The notes below the pieces were generated by a model. It was not told the origin of the DNA. It saw nothing but the letters and a program-made list of their open reading frames with translations, and ran no database searches. This document shows, in pieces, positions 8,887 through 17,760 of a stretch of DNA of 64,000 nt. How positions within the stretch are numbered: position 1 is the stretch's first letter; every line of letters begins with the position of its first letter. The position numbers and the translations under genes are program-made. Source of the DNA: Peribacillus sp. ACCC06369 (GTDB lineage: Bacteria > Bacillota > Bacilli > Bacillales > DSM-1321); the NCBI RefSeq assembly GCF_030348945.1, contig NZ_JAUCEN010000002.1:4712001-4776000 (forward strand), read 5' to 3'.

Positions 8887-10053
8887 TTAGCTATAAAGTA
8901 TTTTGGGCTGTCGGGCTAGATAGGAAGGCGTACCATTTTGATTAAGATTAAGGATCAATTTCATGACCTCCACCATTCGCTCAGGTTTCTCCAACTCTAT
9001 TTCCTTATGATAGGATTCAATGGATGTGTTCCATTTTTTCATTTTTTTCTGATCCTTCAATATACTCAACAATTGTTTTTCAAAAGGCGTTTTCTGATTA
9101 AGTTTAAATACAAGTCCTTGTTGTTTTAAATACTGTAGATTAATTTCCTCCTGCCCCGGAAGCCTGGAATGAACAAAAATGGGAAGCCTTTTTCGCAATG
9201 CTTCGCTAATCGTGACACCGCCCGGTTTCGTAACGATTGCGTCAACTTCTTCATAAAGCTTATTCATTTCAGACCTTGATGAGATATAAGGCAATGGTTT
9301 GATATGAGCTAAGTTCCACGTTTGGATTTCATCATACAGCTTGGTGTTGTTGCCACAAAGAACTAAATAATCAAAGTCGGTCGAATTCTTTAACTCATCA
9401 CCTAAGTTCAAAATCCCTCCCAAACCACTATTTCCTCCGGATATCAAAACTTTTGGTCGTTCTGTGTTTCTTTGTACACCTGCATTTTTAGTGATTTCCT
9501 CGTGCACGGGAATACCAGTGACCATCATCGTTTGTTTTGGTATTTGACGCTTACCCATCAGCTTTTCTTTTACTTCTTGACTAGGAAGAAAATGGGCATC
9601 TATCCCTTCGCTTCCCCACACATTATTAATAAAGAAGTCCGTGTACACGTTTATAACCGGTGTGCTGCACTTTCCTTTCATCTTTAACTGGCTCAAAAGA
9701 TAGGAAGGGAAACCATGTGTACAAACAATTAAATCAGGCTTTTCTTCAGCTATCAATTGTTCCATTTTTTTCATGAATATTTGCTGATACCATTTAAATA
9801 TCCGTTCCTTTGGTGAGTGAATGTAAAAAAGGTTTTTATAGGCAAGATTATAGGTTTCTGGCGCATAACGAATCCATGTCAGATAACTATTTGCCACTAT
9901 TTTTTCTAGAGAGGTGTTGGTATAACTGATTAGATCGATTTTTTTATAAGTAATCCCATTTGAATGCTTTTTCAACATATCCATTAATGCCTCTGCAACT
10001 TGATGATGTCCCGATTGCATTCGAAAGAGAGGTAAAAACAAAATCTTCTTCAT
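8887..10053 (-). CDS. Glycosyltransferase, MGDG-synthase/UgtP-like (GT28 type)
   Basis: The 388-residue protein has the N-terminal MGDG-synthase domain (FLPLFRMQSGHHQVAEAL, then a YAPETYNLAYK stretch) and a C-terminal GT-B domain with the donor-site block VDAIVTKPGGVTISEAL near residue 290. UgtP-type enzymes transfer sugar from UDP-sugar to diacylglycerol at the inner membrane face; this one resembles B. subtilis YkoN, whose acceptor I do not know. ATG at 10053 is chosen because AGGAG lies nine bases upstream; the ATG at 10062 overlaps that site. The next genes upstream encode a DedA protein and a polysaccharide deacetylase, which suggests a cell-envelope role. Confidence 0.82.
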   Translation of the reverse strand: MKKILFLPLFRMQSGHHQVAEALMDMLKKHSNGITYKKIDLISYTNTSLEKIVANSYLTWIRYAPETYNLAYKNLFYIHSPKERIFKWYQQIFMKKMEQLIAEEKPDLIVCTHGFPSYLLSQLKMKGKCSTPVINVYTDFFINNVWGSEGIDAHFLPSQEVKEKLMGKRQIPKQTMMVTGIPVHEEITKNAGVQRNTERPKVLISGGNSGLGGILNLGDELKNSTDFDYLVLCGNNTKLYDEIQTWNLAHIKPLPYISSRSEMNKLYEEVDAIVTKPGGVTISEALRKRLPIFVHSRLPGQEEINLQYLKQQGLVFKLNQKTPFEKQLLSILKDQKKMKKWNTSIESYHKEIELEKPERMVEVMKLILNLNQNGTPSYLARQPKILYS

Positions 10054-10238
10054 ATGTGTCATCTCCTAAGAAATCATTCTGAAAATATATAATGGGGAAA
10101 TGTATTAGCAGGTCCATGATATCTTCCTCTTACAATATAATTATCGATATTTTTAAACAATTTCCTTTAAATCAAGTTTAGCAAAAGTTCCATCTTCCGA
10201 GAGGGAATCAATGTAGTGCTGTATAACGAGGAGCCGAT

Positions 10239-10838
10239 TCAATTTTTCGACATTCGTTTTCTCTTTTTAATGTATTTGATAGTAACATATATTACAAAAA
10301 TTACCAAAAATACAATTCCTAAATATGGAACATATTTGGGATTAACATTAAAAGCATCCCCCACATAATAACCGGCCACTATAAAAGGGACAGTCCAGAG
10401 TATAGTGCCTAATAGGGAAAATAGGAAGTATTTCCGAAAGGGTATAGAAGAGATTCCTGCAAAATATGGACTAATTTGTCTTATACCCGGAATATAAAAT
10501 CCCAATACTAAGGTTTTTTGTGCATTATCCGTATAGTTTTTCTTTGCTTTCTCCCAGCGTTCACCAGTAATTCCAATGAATCTCCCATATTTATTTATAA
10601 ATGGATACCCCACATATTTTCCGCATGCATAAGCTGCCAGCATTCCGATAAAGGCGCCGAGAATTGCACACAGCGTCGCTAAACCAAATGAGAGCTTCCC
10701 TTGGACAACCAACACCCCAATCAGAAATAGAAGGGATTCTTCTGGAGCAGGCACTCCCACAATGCCAAAGAATAAAAAAAGAAAAATGATCAGGTATCCA
10801 TACGAATCAATAAAATGTAAAAGCGTATCTATATTCAT
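10239..10838 (-). CDS. DedA-family membrane protein
   Basis: The 199-residue protein has the DedA signature: FGIVGVPAPEESLLFLIGVL near the N-terminus, AYACGKYVG in the middle, and the FYIPGIRQISPYFAGISSIPF amphipathic block near residue 115-135. It has about five membrane segments and a lysine-rich tail. Several DedA proteins act as undecaprenyl-phosphate or phospholipid transporters (scramblases). It starts 17 bp after the deacetylase stop codon, so the two are one operon. Confidence 0.88.
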   Translation of the reverse strand: MNIDTLLHFIDSYGYLIIFLFLFFGIVGVPAPEESLLFLIGVLVVQGKLSFGLATLCAILGAFIGMLAAYACGKYVGYPFINKYGRFIGITGERWEKAKKNYTDNAQKTLVLGFYIPGIRQISPYFAGISSIPFRKYFLFSLLGTILWTVPFIVAGYYVGDAFNVNPKYVPYLGIVFLVIFVIYVTIKYIKKRKRMSKN

Positions 10839-10855
10839 AATACCCCCAGAATTAG

Positions 10856-11557
10856 TTATAAGTCTTTTAAAGTAATGAAGCGCGTTCCCTTTTCCTTATG
10901 CTCCTGCAGGTAAATTTTTAACATTTCAATCATGTAGCCAGGTGCTTCTTTATCCGCTCCCAAGGTTTCACCACAGTCATGAAGCAATAGAATGGAACCT
11001 TCTGTTGAAGTGGTTCGCAGTTGATCAAGCAGATTATTTCTGCATTTTTTAACTTTCCAATCTCCGAAAATGTGCGACCACATTATCACCTTATATTTCT
11101 TACTTAAAAGTGGGGTGAAAATATTGAAATGGCCCCATGGAGGTCTGTAAAAAACCACCTTTTCATTCGTACATTCATTTATTGCCTTTGCCGTCATATC
11201 CAACTGTCTCCGCAGATGGATTGGAGAAAGAACCCAACTTGAAACATGATGAAAATGATGGATACCTATAGTATGTCCCTCTTCATGCATTCTTTTAATA
11301 ATTTCAGGATTACTTTTCACTTTACTGCCAACAACAAAAAACGTAGCCTTTATCCCATAATCTTTTAAAAGATCAAGTAATTTTATCGTATATTCAGGGT
11401 TGGGACCATCATCAAAAGTTAGCGCCATCCCATTATTCGACTTGAAATTTTTTGTTATTCCCAGACTGCATGCACGAATAAGCACCGTTGGGAAAATAGT
11501 ATAAAATATAAATAGCAAAAATAAAATAATAAAACTAAATATCCATATATGTATCAC
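10856..11557 (-). CDS. Polysaccharide deacetylase, membrane-anchored (NodB domain)
   Basis: The 233-residue protein has an N-terminal membrane segment (residues 3-25) and a NodB domain. Motif 1 is LTFDDGPNPE near residue 47, motif 2 is HTIGIHHFHH near residue 95, motif 3 is RPPWGHF near residue 138, and the final motif is LLLHDCGE near residue 195. These supply the metal-binding Asp and two His and the catalytic residues. The enzyme would N-deacetylate a cell-wall or exopolysaccharide sugar outside the membrane; the substrate is unknown. GTG is the start. Context links it to the DedA and glycosyltransferase genes downstream. Confidence 0.85.
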   Translation of the reverse strand: MIHIWIFSFIILFLLFIFYTIFPTVLIRACSLGITKNFKSNNGMALTFDDGPNPEYTIKLLDLLKDYGIKATFFVVGSKVKSNPEIIKRMHEEGHTIGIHHFHHVSSWVLSPIHLRRQLDMTAKAINECTNEKVVFYRPPWGHFNIFTPLLSKKYKVIMWSHIFGDWKVKKCRNNLLDQLRTTSTEGSILLLHDCGETLGADKEAPGYMIEMLKIYLQEHKEKGTRFITLKDL

Positions 11558-11815
11558 ACAAAAACATACCCTCTCATTATTTATATTACCAATACTGGTC
11601 CTTTCCCTATATCATAATCTTTTAACTCTATGCAGCAAATGTTATTATCTTCAAGCAATTACAATTTTCATTGCTCTGTCTTTCATTACATTAAAAAAAC
11701 CTCTTCTTACAATTTAGCATTTTTTTTTAATTATTTTCACTAATCAATCATTTTTTTATTTTTGTAAAGATTGACTGGTCACTTGCTATCTTCAGCTAAA
11801 TAAAAAAAACACCCT
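11558..11815. other. Intergenic AT-rich stretch upstream of the repeat element
   Basis: This stretch holds no ORF or recognisable structure, only poly-T-rich sequence. It ends in the 14-nt AAAAAAAACACCCT (11802-11815) that is repeated at 12075 on the other side of the repeat element. Confidence 0.5.
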
Positions 11816-12074
11816 GACTGTAGACAAATTGAAGAAATCGGGTTGCCTGCAGTTTTTTCCTTTATAAATTCCAGTTGATTGGAACGGAAGGTACGAGACT
11901 CCTGCGGGAAAAGCGTGTCAAGGGAGACCCCACAGGCGCAAAAAGCGCCGAGGAGGCTCCCGGACCGCCCGCGGAAAGCGAGTGCCTGGAGAGTAAATCA
12001 GCGTTCGAATTTTACAAACCCTCAAAAAATATTCCAGCTGTTTTCAGAAATCCGCTCCCTTTTGTCACAAACTG
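11816..12074 (+). repeat. MITE-like dispersed repeat, copy 1, inside the bioB terminator
   Basis: The element begins with a hairpin plus T-run (GACTGTAGACAAA ... TTGCCTGCAGTTTTTT). It continues with a GC-rich block at 11871-12003 that is nearly identical to 39001-39134 (about five differences in 134 bases). It ends with GAAATCCGCTCCCT and TTTGTCACAAACTG, whose reverse complement resembles the left end. It is flanked by the perfect 14-nt direct repeat AAAAAAAACACCCT (11802 and 12075), the right copy being the left arm of the bioB terminator. No protein is plausible; the short ORFs across it are artefacts. Confidence 0.8.
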
Positions 12075-12102
12075 AAAAAAAACACCCTAAGGGTGTTTTT
12101 TT
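12075..12102 (-). terminator. Terminator of bioB
   Basis: AACACCC / GGGTGTT with a 3-nt loop, flanked by A8 on the left and T7 on the right, so it could work in both directions. It follows bioB by about 50 bp. Its left arm is duplicated at 11802 across the repeat element. Confidence 0.85.
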
Positions 12103-12151
12103 CAAATCCATATAGTTTCTTCAAAAAATGAAAGTTTTATAACCTTCTTTA

Positions 12152-13144
12152 TCAAAGAGCACATTCTTCAATTTCAAATCCCAGGTCTTCGATGATTCCC
12201 CAATCTGCCGTGGGTTCTTGACCAGCTGTCGTTAAATAATCGCCGACGAAGATGGAATTGGCTGCATAAAGTGCCATGGGCTGCATGGAACGGAGATTGA
12301 CCTCACGACCGCCGGCCAGACGGATTTCTTTACTCGGATTAACGAATCTCATCATTGAAATCAATTTCAGGCATTTATTGGGGGTCAACTCGGAAGTACC
12401 CTCAAGCGGTGTTCCGTCAATTGCATTGAGAAAATTACAAGGAATGGAATCTGCATCAAGGCTGCGTAATGATAGAGCGATTTCCACCGCTTCCGCCTCA
12501 GATTCCCCCATACCGAAAATGGCACCTGAACATGGAGACATTCCGGCATCTTTAACAGTTTCGACTGTATCTACCCGGTCCTCATATGTATGTGTCGATG
12601 TAATATTGCTGTAGTTTTCCTGTGATGTATTCAAGTTGTGATTGTATCGATGAACGCCTGCTTCCGCTAGTTTGCCGGCATGTTCCTCATTCAGGAAACC
12701 TAAACAGCAGCAGATTTTAAGATCCGTCGTTTCGCGGATTTCTTTTACCGCTTCAATGACATGATCAATTTCCCTGCTAGTCGGCCGACGGCCAGAAGCA
12801 ACAATGCAATATGTACCCGCTTTACGACGAATGGATTCTTGCGCTCCCTCGACAATCTTTTCTTTAGTCAGCCAGGCATATTTATCGATTGGGGCTTCCG
12901 AAACGATCGACTGCGAGCAGTAGCCACAATCTTCGGGGCATAATCCTGATTTCGTATTGATGATCATATTCAATTTAACCTTCTTCCCATAATGATGCTT
13001 GCGTATGAGATAGGCTGCATTCAAAATTTCCAAAACATCGCCGTCCGGAGCTTGCACGATGGATAATGCTTCTTCCTTCGTCACCTTATATCCTTTAATT
13101 ACGTTCTCAGCTAACATCTTCCAATCCCTTACTAATGTATCCAA
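12152..13144 (-). CDS. bioB: Biotin synthase
   Basis: The 330-residue radical-SAM enzyme inserts sulfur into dethiobiotin. The cluster motif CPEDCGYC (CxxxCxxC) lies near residue 70, and the family blocks GTYCIVASGRRP, YNHNLNTS and the C-terminal ANSIFVGDYLTTAGQE are intact. The start is a TTG at 13144, seven bases after GAGGG; the next in-frame ATG (MLAENV) would remove the first nine residues. It is divergent from bioYDA across a 620-bp spacer, with a BirA-type operator at 13535. Confidence 0.95.
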   Translation of the reverse strand: MDTLVRDWKMLAENVIKGYKVTKEEALSIVQAPDGDVLEILNAAYLIRKHHYGKKVKLNMIINTKSGLCPEDCGYCSQSIVSEAPIDKYAWLTKEKIVEGAQESIRRKAGTYCIVASGRRPTSREIDHVIEAVKEIRETTDLKICCCLGFLNEEHAGKLAEAGVHRYNHNLNTSQENYSNITSTHTYEDRVDTVETVKDAGMSPCSGAIFGMGESEAEAVEIALSLRSLDADSIPCNFLNAIDGTPLEGTSELTPNKCLKLISMMRFVNPSKEIRLAGGREVNLRSMQPMALYAANSIFVGDYLTTAGQEPTADWGIIEDLGFEIEECAL

Positions 13145-13534
13145 ATCTTATCCCTCTTTTCTTTACAATCTTATAAATTCCTTCTCATGAAACTGACTCG
13201 ATTAATTACCTGACCCTTGGAACGGATTGAATAATTTTTTGCACTCGCTAAATCACATCTGTTGTTCCTGATGTGTTGCCATTAAAGTGAGATGAATCGC
13301 TGGTGCATGGATTCCGTGGCTTATGTACTTCCTAGGAAAGCAGCTTGGCTCGTTCCGGTTTTCAGCAGAATGGCCCCATTTCGGTATCTATCTTTCCCTT
13401 CAAACCAAAATGTTCGGAAGTTCCCCGCCGGTCGAACGTGCAACACCAACCATAATGAGCACCGAAAGATCAACAATGCCTGGAAACATGCCAATAAGTG
13501 ATCTAAATAGTTCTCCCAAAAATAGAACTTTTAA
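13145..13534. other. bioB upstream region with a possible gene remnant
   Basis: About 390 bp without an intact gene. On the minus strand around 13400-13530 one frame reads like a membrane-protein piece (LFRSLIGMFPGIVDLSVLIM) and then breaks into another frame with stops. This looks like the eroded remains of a gene, but no family can be named. Confidence 0.3.
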
Positions 13535-13566
13535 TTTGTTAACCTAAAATATTTTAAGTTAACATA
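13535..13566. promoter_or_regulatory. BirA operator facing bioB
   Basis: Two GTTAAC half-sites at 13538 and 13558 are separated by 14 nt, within TTTGTTAAC and GTTAACATA. This is the architecture of Gram-positive BirA operators (TTGTTAAC-N14-16-GTTAACAA). The biotin protein ligase BirA with biotinyl-AMP would repress from here. Confidence 0.8.
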
Positions 13567-13663
13567 TCGATAGAATAATAACATACAAACAAAATATTAT
13601 TCAATGGTCTTTTTTCAATATTTTACTAGTCTGTCCATTAAAACCTGTGAACGTATGGTTTTT

Positions 13664-13697
13664 ATATGTTAACTAAATAATAAATTAGTTGACATAT
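13664..13697. promoter_or_regulatory. BirA operator facing bioYDA
   Basis: TATATGTTAAC and GTTGACATATA form a near-perfect palindrome with a 14-nt spacer, the same layout as the box at 13535. It lies about 70 bp upstream of the bioY start. Confidence 0.8.
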
Positions 13698-13765
13698 AAA
13701 ATGGGAATCAGGCAAACTAATAGTGAGCATTTCGCCTATCATTTCTAAAAAAGGAGGTGAAAACC

Positions 13766-14350
13766 TTGAAAGCAAGGACGATTTCTTATGTGGCCCTTTT
13801 TACCGCGTTAACCGCAATTGGCGCCTTTATTAAAATACCTATCCCTTACATACCATTCACACTTCAAATTCTGGCAGTCTATTTGGCAGGCGCATTATTG
13901 GGTCCCCGTCTTGGATTGCTCAGTCAGCTATGCTACGTCTTGATCGGACTTATCGGGGTGCCCGTGTTTGCTGAAGGCGGGGGATTCGGCTATATATTCA
14001 AACCCACTTTCGGCTATTTGCTCGGATATATACTGGGAGCCTATGTAAATGGATGGCTGATCAACCGGTTTTCCCTCACCACGATTCGTTCCATATTCTT
14101 TGCTAATGCCGCCTCTTTACTGACTGTTTACTTCTTCGGCTGCATCTGGCTGTATGGTGCGATGAAGTGGATTGTGGAAACGCCGCTTTCAATCAACCAA
14201 ACGATTCTTTACGGCTTCTTATTACCTGTACCCGGTGATCTACTGCTGTGCATTCTATGTGCTGTCATCATTCAACAAGTACGTCCGCGCATTGCAAGAT
14301 ATATAAACTTAAAGGAGCTGAATCATCCATGGGCCAAGCCTACTTTATAA
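13766..14350 (+). CDS. bioY: Biotin transporter substrate-binding subunit
   Basis: The 194-residue membrane protein is the S-component that binds biotin for an energy-coupling-factor (ECF) transporter. It has six hydrophobic segments and the BioY blocks IKIPIPYIPFTLQ and the GGGFGYIFKPTFGYLLGY stretch. The TTG at 13766 lies eight bases after GGAGG and is the better start; the GTG at 13757 overlaps that site. It ends 22 bases inside bioD. Pairing uptake with synthesis genes under BirA is common in Firmicutes. Confidence 0.92.
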   Translation: MKARTISYVALFTALTAIGAFIKIPIPYIPFTLQILAVYLAGALLGPRLGLLSQLCYVLIGLIGVPVFAEGGGFGYIFKPTFGYLLGYILGAYVNGWLINRFSLTTIRSIFFANAASLLTVYFFGCIWLYGAMKWIVETPLSINQTILYGFLLPVPGDLLLCILCAVIIQQVRPRIARYINLKELNHPWAKPTL

Positions 14351-15036
14351 CCGGAACTGGCACGGATATTGGAAAGACCATCGTCACGAGCGCACTCTAT
14401 CTGTCTCTTCAAACATTGGGAAAAAGCGTCACGATATTCAAACCATTTCAAACTGGAATCAATGAGGAAAACAATACATACCCGGACATATCTTGGTTTG
14501 AGCAGGAACTCGGTGTAAAGGAATCAGGGTTTTACACACTGGAACCTGAAACCTCCCCACATTTGGCGATTAAATTGACCGGAAAGCAAATTGATGAGAA
14601 GAAAGTCGTGGAAAGGGTTCATGAACTTGAGGAAATGTATGACATCGTATTAGTCGAGGGTGCTGGCGGATTGGCTGTCCCGCTCATTGAACGATCCGTT
14701 GATTTCTATATGACGACGGATTTCATAAGAGATTGCGGCATGCCTGTCGTATTCGTATCTACAAGTGGTTTAGGGGCGATTCATAATGTCGTGACGACGC
14801 ATTCGTATGCACAAATCCATGATATATGCGTGAAAACCATTTTGTATAACCACTACCGGTCAGAGGATCGGATTCATAAAGACAATATCGAAACCATTGA
14901 AAAGCTGACAGGGCTGAATGGCCTCGCCTGCATCCCAACACTGGCGGATGTTAGAAAAGACTTGAGGATCTGCATCCTTGATTTACTTGGTGATCAAGAT
15001 TATACCCAACAACTGAAAGAGGTGTTCCAAGCATGA
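14329..15036 (+). CDS. bioD: Dethiobiotin synthetase
   Basis: The 235-residue ATP-dependent carboxylase forms dethiobiotin from diaminopelargonate and CO2. The P-loop TGTGTDIGKT lies at residues 8-17, KPFQTGI near residue 40 and VEGAGGLAVPL near residue 112. The ATG at 14329 places the P-loop as in other BioD proteins and has AAGGAG upstream; the longer frame starting at 14248 only adds bioY-overlapping residues. It overlaps bioY by 22 bases and bioA by four. Confidence 0.94.
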   Translation: MGQAYFITGTGTDIGKTIVTSALYLSLQTLGKSVTIFKPFQTGINEENNTYPDISWFEQELGVKESGFYTLEPETSPHLAIKLTGKQIDEKKVVERVHELEEMYDIVLVEGAGGLAVPLIERSVDFYMTTDFIRDCGMPVVFVSTSGLGAIHNVVTTHSYAQIHDICVKTILYNHYRSEDRIHKDNIETIEKLTGLNGLACIPTLADVRKDLRICILDLLGDQDYTQQLKEVFQA

Positions 15037-16415
15037 ACAGTCAGGATTTAGAGCAATGGGATAAGGAATATGTATGGCATCCGTTCACACAAATGAAAAC
15101 GTATCGGGAAAGTAAACCGCTGATCATCGAGCGCGGGGAAGGCAGCTACTTGATTGATGTGGATGGCAAACGCTATTTGGACGGCTATGCTTCATTATGG
15201 GTGAATGTGCACGGGCATAACGAACCGGAATTAAATGGCGCCCTTATTGAACAAGTGAATAAAGTCGCGCACTCCACGCTGCTGGGATCTGCAAATGTAC
15301 CATCGATCTTACTGGCAAAAAAACTTGCAGAGATCACTCCTGGTCATTTATCGAAAGTCTTCTACTCTGACACTGGATCTGCTGCTGTGGAAATCGCCCT
15401 TAAAGTCGCTTATCAATATTGGCAGAATATCGATCCCGTCAAGTATCGGAATAAAAACAAATTCATCTCCCTTGACGAAGCATACCATGGCGATACTGTC
15501 GGTGCCGTGAGTGTTGGCGGAATGGATCTATTCCATAGAATCTTTAAGCCACTCTTATTTCAACGGATTTCCGCCCCTTCACCATATGCCTATCACATGA
15601 CTGAGTATGGAGATCAAGAAGCAGTGAAAAACCATTGCTTGAAGGAGCTGGAGAAGTTACTGCAAGAACAATCAGAGGAAATTGCAGGATTGATCATCGA
15701 ACCGCTTGTGCAGGGCGCGGCAGGCATCATAACCCATCCGGCAGGCTTTTTGAAAGAAGTCGAACAATTATGCAGAAAATACAACATCCTCTTAATTTGT
15801 GATGAGGTGGCTGTTGGATTCGGTCGAACCGGTACAATGTTTGCCTGCGAACAGGAAGATGTCGTTCCGGATATCATGTGTATGGGCAAAGGGATCACTG
15901 GGGGATATATGCCACTCGCAGCAACCATCATGAATGAGCAGATCTTTCAATCCTTCTTGGGAGAACAGGAAGAACATAAAACCTTCTATCACGGCCACAC
16001 CTATACAGGAAATCAGCTAGCCTGTGCACTGGCCCTGAAGAATATCGAGCTAATGGAAAGCCGCAATCTCATTAAAGACATCCAGAAAAAATCAAAATAC
16101 CTATCCGAAAAACTGCAAGCACTATACGAGCTTCCGATAGTCGGCGATATCCGCCAGCGCGGCTTCATGATTGGAGTGGAGATCGTTAAAGACCGCCAAA
16201 CAAAAGAAACGTTCACCCTCCAAGAGAATGTCGTTTACGGAATCATCCATACAGCACGGGAAAATGGCCTGATCATCCGGGAACTTGGTCCAGTCATCAC
16301 GATGATGCCGATCCTTTCCATGTCAGAAAAGGAACTCGATTTCATGGTCGAAACCGTCTACCGTGCCATTCAGGAAGTCTCCATTCATAAAGGATTGATC
16401 CCAGCAGCAAACTGA
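15033..16415 (+). CDS. bioA: Adenosylmethionine-8-amino-7-oxononanoate aminotransferase
   Basis: The 460-residue PLP enzyme converts KAPA to diaminopelargonate. The N-terminal WHPFTQM, the YSDTGSAAVEIALK block, IICDEV-type ICDEVAVGFGRTG near residue 255 and the PLP lysine in CMGKGITGGYMPLA near residue 287 are all present. It overlaps bioD in an ATGA arrangement. No bioF or bioW is present here, so KAPA must be made by genes elsewhere or imported. A terminator follows directly. Confidence 0.95.
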   Translation: MNSQDLEQWDKEYVWHPFTQMKTYRESKPLIIERGEGSYLIDVDGKRYLDGYASLWVNVHGHNEPELNGALIEQVNKVAHSTLLGSANVPSILLAKKLAEITPGHLSKVFYSDTGSAAVEIALKVAYQYWQNIDPVKYRNKNKFISLDEAYHGDTVGAVSVGGMDLFHRIFKPLLFQRISAPSPYAYHMTEYGDQEAVKNHCLKELEKLLQEQSEEIAGLIIEPLVQGAAGIITHPAGFLKEVEQLCRKYNILLICDEVAVGFGRTGTMFACEQEDVVPDIMCMGKGITGGYMPLAATIMNEQIFQSFLGEQEEHKTFYHGHTYTGNQLACALALKNIELMESRNLIKDIQKKSKYLSEKLQALYELPIVGDIRQRGFMIGVEIVKDRQTKETFTLQENVVYGIIHTARENGLIIRELGPVITMMPILSMSEKELDFMVETVYRAIQEVSIHKGLIPAAN

Positions 16416-16436
16416 TTCAAAAAGATGTAGAATTAA

Positions 16437-16468
16437 AAAGGGCACCCTCAATGGGATGCCCTTTTTTT
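16437..16468 (+). terminator. Terminator after bioA
   Basis: AAGGGCACCC / GGGATGCCCTT stem with a T7 tail. Confidence 0.85.
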
Positions 16469-16492
16469 CGCTTGAATTTTGGATGAAGTCAC

Positions 16493-16774
16493 CTATTCAA
16501 ACAAAGGGATTTCCGGCGGTATCCCGGCTTCAGGCAAGAAATAAATGAAAATGGTGAAACAAATGATAAGCAATGAAAAGATGATTGCAATAAACGAAAT
16601 GCCCAAATGAAATTTCTTACCTGCTAAATATAAGCTGATCACCAGACTTGCAAACCCAATGATCAAATAAATGCTGGCTCCAACATAGGAATTCAACTTT
16701 GGAGTAATCCCCGAGATGAAAAGCAGCACGAAAGTCATTTGCATGGATATGCATATTCCAAGTAAACGTTTCAT
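16493..16774 (-). CDS. Hypothetical small membrane protein
   Basis: The 93-residue protein has three membrane segments (about residues 8-22, 30-48 and 56-78) and a short acidic tail. ATG at 16774 lies behind AGGAGGTAAAA; the frame upstream of it is not needed. It lies between the bioA terminator and a divergent small gene. No family is recognised. Confidence 0.55.
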   Translation of the reverse strand: MKRLLGICISMQMTFVLLFISGITPKLNSYVGASIYLIIGFASLVISLYLAGKKFHLGISFIAIIFSLLIICFTIFIYFLPEAGIPPEIPLFE

Positions 16775-16936
16775 TTTTACCTCCTGTCTTTTGAAAAATC
16801 GAGTGCGATATAAATATAACATTCATCCCTATCCGCTTCTTCATTACGCACCATTAATGGACTAATTTTAATAATGTTGATGTAAATGATTGGATATTTA
16901 TTGTAAACTGGATAAGCAAAGGAGTGGATTTGCAGT

Positions 16937-17140
16937 ATGGCGTTAACAAAGAAAAGATTTTTCATAAGTTCTATAGTGGGTATCATACTCATGTTTCTTG
17001 CTAACTCTGGTCTGCAATACTTCAGTGGCCAACCGATAAAGTGGTCAGGGAATTTAGGATATGCATTCTATTTCGTAGCATTTATTTTACTTTTTATTTG
17101 GCTATTTGGAGATTTTGATAAGAAAAAGGCCAATCACTAA
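16937..17140 (+). CDS. Hypothetical small membrane protein
   Basis: The 67-residue protein has two membrane segments (about residues 8-25 and 40-58) and a lysine-rich C-terminus (FGDFDKKKANH). AAAGGAG lies 12 bases before the ATG. It is followed by a degenerate repeat hairpin that may act as its terminator. No family is recognised. Confidence 0.5.
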   Translation: MALTKKRFFISSIVGIILMFLANSGLQYFSGQPIKWSGNLGYAFYFVAFILLFIWLFGDFDKKKANH

Positions 17141-17147
17141 TGTAAGT

Positions 17148-17206
17148 GAACTTTGTTTGTACACAAACTCGATAATAATTGATTTTGCCTATAGTTTTTT
17201 TGATGA
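17148..17206 (+). repeat. Degenerate copy of the repeat-element end hairpin
   Basis: GTACACAAACTCG ... TTTTGCCTATAGTTTTTTT resembles the left end of the elements at 11816, 24704 and 38718 (CTGTAGACAAA ... TTTGCCTACAGTTTTTTT) with several changes. The body of the element is absent. It may now serve only as a terminator. Confidence 0.5.
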
Positions 17207-17248
17207 AATTCGAATTTCCACTCTAGGTAATTTTAAGGAGGTTACAAA

Positions 17249-17521
17249 ATGATGTTGGGATTTCCCCTCCTGGTTGCTTGTGTCCCTGGGATGTTAGTAA
17301 TACTTTTGGCGTGGTGGTTTAGGAAATTACATTTATCTTTATTTGCAAGGCTTTTACCAGGCGTATTAACCGTTATAGCGTCAATTATTTTGTTTTACAT
17401 TGGTTTTGTGAACATCAGAGGGTTTGAAGGAGCTGGATATGGAATACTGGCTTTCTTTTTACTTCCCTTTGCAATTGTGGCTTCAATAATTGCGAGTAAA
17501 AACAAAGGTGTGCAAAGCTAG
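17249..17521 (+). CDS. YesK-like small membrane protein
   Basis: The 90-residue protein has three membrane segments. The block PGVLTVIASIILFYIGF followed by GFEGAGYGILAFFL resembles the YesK family of B. subtilis. AAGGAGG lies seven bases before the ATG. The role is unknown. The family call is from memory and moderate. Confidence 0.6.
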   Translation: MMLGFPLLVACVPGMLVILLAWWFRKLHLSLFARLLPGVLTVIASIILFYIGFVNIRGFEGAGYGILAFFLLPFAIVASIIASKNKGVQS

Positions 17522-17690
17522 TCCATTTAGTTCGGATAATCTATGAAAACAGGAATATATACAAGCACTAAAACGATTAAAACCAATAAAAAAACCATTG
17601 GTGAAATGACAAATAGCCGAATGCGTTGGGCGTTTGACCCCTCCACCCGTATTATTAAAAACAAAAAAGGAAAGGGTTCTTACAACCGAA

Positions 17691-17727
17691 AAAAAGAGCA
17701 ATCCTATAAAGGATGCTCTTTTTTTCA
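17691..17727. terminator. Bidirectional terminator between yesK-like gene and dtpT
   Basis: AAAAAGAGCAATCC / GGATGCTCTTTTTTT, one bulged base, with A and T runs on either side; it lies between convergent genes. Confidence 0.8.
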
Positions 17728-17760
17728 TATTAGCTTATTTCTTTTAATGCTTGCTAAGTG

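Noticed and set aside
11875..12115. Short ORFs across the GC-rich repeat at 11871 (and its copy at 39001)
   Set aside because: The repeat is non-coding; the frame differs between the two copies because of a one-base insertion.
13292..13547. Plus-strand ORFs of about 70 codons upstream of bioY
   Set aside because: No ribosome site; the more coding-like reading is on the opposite strand and is itself broken.
14248..14328. Upstream ATG of bioD
   Set aside because: It would put 27 residues before the P-loop and lies wholly inside bioY; ATG 14329 gives the normal N-terminus.
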